A model generated the notes under the pieces. It saw nothing but the letters and a program-made list of their open reading frames with translations, was not told the origin of the DNA and searched no databases. Position numbers and translations under genes: made by a program. From contig CAYOEZ010000253.1 in the NCBI GenBank assembly GCA_964402955.1, forward strand, positions 1 to 6,381: a DNA stretch of 6,381 bases, read 5' to 3'. Every line of letters starts with the position of its first letter. Position 1 is the stretch's first letter. Below are positions 5,394-6,381 of this stretch, piece by piece. The DNA comes from CAYOEZ01 sp964402955. GTDB taxonomy: Bacteria > Chloroflexota > DTOL01 > DAOUCN01.

Positions 5394-6381
5394 CTACTCG
5401 AGAAACAACTCGATGACGGGCACCACGACATCGGGCTTGCGCACAGGTAGCTCGAGCGTCAGCGTATTGGCGCTCGTCTCCACGTCCCAGTCGCTTCTGG
5501 CGACCTTGATCTCGCTGGCGTCGTGCAGAAGCTGCGCATACTCGACTTTGCCGGCCAGCCCATCGATGTGAATGTGACGGAACGGCCAGTTGAACACGTG
5601 CAGATAGAGTCGCTTGCCGTTCTGCGTGAAGCGGCAGTCGGGCGGCGCGCTGAACTCGCTCTGTGTGCAGCCATAGATGGAGCGCGCGTTGAGGCGCATC
5701 CAGTCGTGGTAGACGCCCAGCGCGTCGATGGCGCGGCTATCGAATGTGCCGCGTGCCGTCGGACCGACGTTCATCAGCAGGTTGCCGCCGCATGCGACGC
5801 TGTTGATGAGCATCTGGATTAGTTGTTCGGGGCTTTTCCAGGTGTACTCGTCGCGGTAGTAGCCCCACGAGCCGCTAAAGGTCTGGCAAGTTTCCCATAC
5901 CACCGGCTTACCGTTGATATGCACCCAGCCGCGCGGCTGGAACTGTTCCGGGGTGTGAATGTCGGCATTCTCAGCCGGCAGATCGAGGCGGTTGTCGACG
6001 ATGACGCCCGGTTGCAGCTCGCGCACCATCGCCAGCAGCTTCTCGCTCTGCCAGTCGTTGTGGCCTTTGCCCGGCATGCCTTTGTAGTCGCGTCCGGGAT
6101 AGGAGAAGTCGAACCACAGGATGTCGATCTTGCCGAATCCGGTGAGTAACTCGCGCACCTGGCCGCGCATATACGCGGCATACTTGCTGATATCGCGCGT
6201 CTTGTTCATCTCCAGCGCATCAGGGTGGTTGCGCAGGGGATGATGGATGTCGATGGGGAAGTCCGGGTGATGCCAGTCGATGAGCGAGTAGTAGAAGCCG
6301 ATTTTCAGCCCTTCGGCGCGGAAGGCGTCGACCCACGGGCGCAGCAGGTCGCGTTTGGCCGGCGTGTTGGGGGCCTTATAG
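5394..6381 (-). CDS. Alpha-L-fucosidase, GH29 family, C-terminal part (5' end outside window)
   Basis: The minus-strand frame is open from the TAG stop (5394-5396) to the right edge. An in-frame ATG at 6209 is internal, since the 57 codons before it encode conserved GH29 sequence ('KRDLLRPWVDAFRAEGLKIG', then 'FYYSLIDWHHPDF'). The 328 visible residues cover the second half of the catalytic barrel and a C-terminal beta-sandwich; roughly the first 100 residues, with the usual 'HHDGF' region, are missing. Motifs: 'DILWFDFSYPG' (86-96 of the fragment) with the expected nucleophile Asp at 91 (codon 6108-6110), 'HTPEQF' (142-147), 'WETCQTFSGSWGY' (162-174) and 'GGNLLMNVGPTARG' (198-211). GH29 enzymes are retaining exo-fucosidases releasing L-fucose from glycans. 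The acid/base Glu is variable in this family and I cannot assign it. Localisation is unknown because the N-terminus is absent. It is convergent with the UVR-motif gene and belongs to a different transcription unit. Confidence 0.92.
   Translation of the reverse strand, partial: YKAPNTPAKRDLLRPWVDAFRAEGLKIGFYYSLIDWHHPDFPIDIHHPLRNHPDALEMNKTRDISKYAAYMRGQVRELLTGFGKIDILWFDFSYPGRDYKGMPGKGHNDWQSEKLLAMVRELQPGVIVDNRLDLPAENADIHTPEQFQPRGWVHINGKPVVWETCQTFSGSWGYYRDEYTWKSPEQLIQMLINSVACGGNLLMNVGPTARGTFDSRAIDALGVYHDWMRLNARSIYGCTQSEFSAPPDCRFTQNGKRLYLHVFNWPFRHIHIDGLAGKVEYAQLLHDASEIKVARSDWDVETSANTLTLELPVRKPDVVVPVIELFLE

Noticed and set aside
5320..5571. Short plus-strand open frame starting in the inverted repeat
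   Set aside because: It is made of repeat sequence and of the complement of the fucosidase 3' end; no RBS or motif supports it.
5394..6209. Fucosidase gene beginning at the ATG at 6209
   Set aside because: The 57 in-frame codons to the window edge encode conserved GH29 sequence, so the gene continues outside the window.

Overview
The window looks like chromosomal DNA of a GC-rich bacterium, most plausibly a member of the Chloroflexota (Anaerolineae-like) or a similar environmental lineage. This is inferred from the gene mix (a DNRLRE-type secreted protein, a tungsten aldehyde:ferredoxin oxidoreductase, a UVR-motif protein, a GH29 fucosidase) and from a GGGAGTA heptamer repeat of a type I associate with Chloroflexota and cyanobacteria. 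No ribosomal or other marker gene is present, so the taxonomy is tentative.

Layout from left to right. (1) The 3' part of a gene for an extracellular DNRLRE/CBM96-like protein ends at 659 and is followed by a near-ideal intrinsic terminator (692-729). (2) Right behind it lies a strong sigma70-type promoter (TTGACA, 17 nt spacer, TATGAT; 734-762). It drives a compact plus-strand cluster: an AOR-family oxidoreductase (800-2677), a variant short-chain dehydrogenase (2682-3473), an FMN-dependent nitronate monooxygenase/enoyl-reductase-like protein (3479-4435) and a UVR-motif protein of unknown function (4477-5241). Gaps are 4, 5 and 41 nt, so the first three genes are almost certainly co-transcribed and the fourth probably is. 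(3) A 152-nt convergent intergenic region holds a degenerate 32-nt tandem duplication and a large imperfect inverted repeat. (4) On the minus strand, the C-terminal part of a GH29 alpha-L-fucosidase runs off the right edge.

How the genes may work together: three adjacent redox enzymes (W/[4Fe-4S]-pterin, NAD(P)-fold, FMN) suggest one pathway handling a carbonyl or acyl substrate, but the substrate cannot be read from sequence. The SDR lacks the canonical Tyr-x-x-x-Lys pair, which makes its role less certain. The flanking DNRLRE protein and fucosidase point to polysaccharide use nearby, but nothing ties them to the redox cluster.

I found no clear novel defence, mobile or RNA system. The most noteworthy items are the AOR-SDR-flavoprotein cluster with variant active-site motifs, the orphan UVR-motif protein, and the two places where repeat DNA forms the 3' end of a gene.
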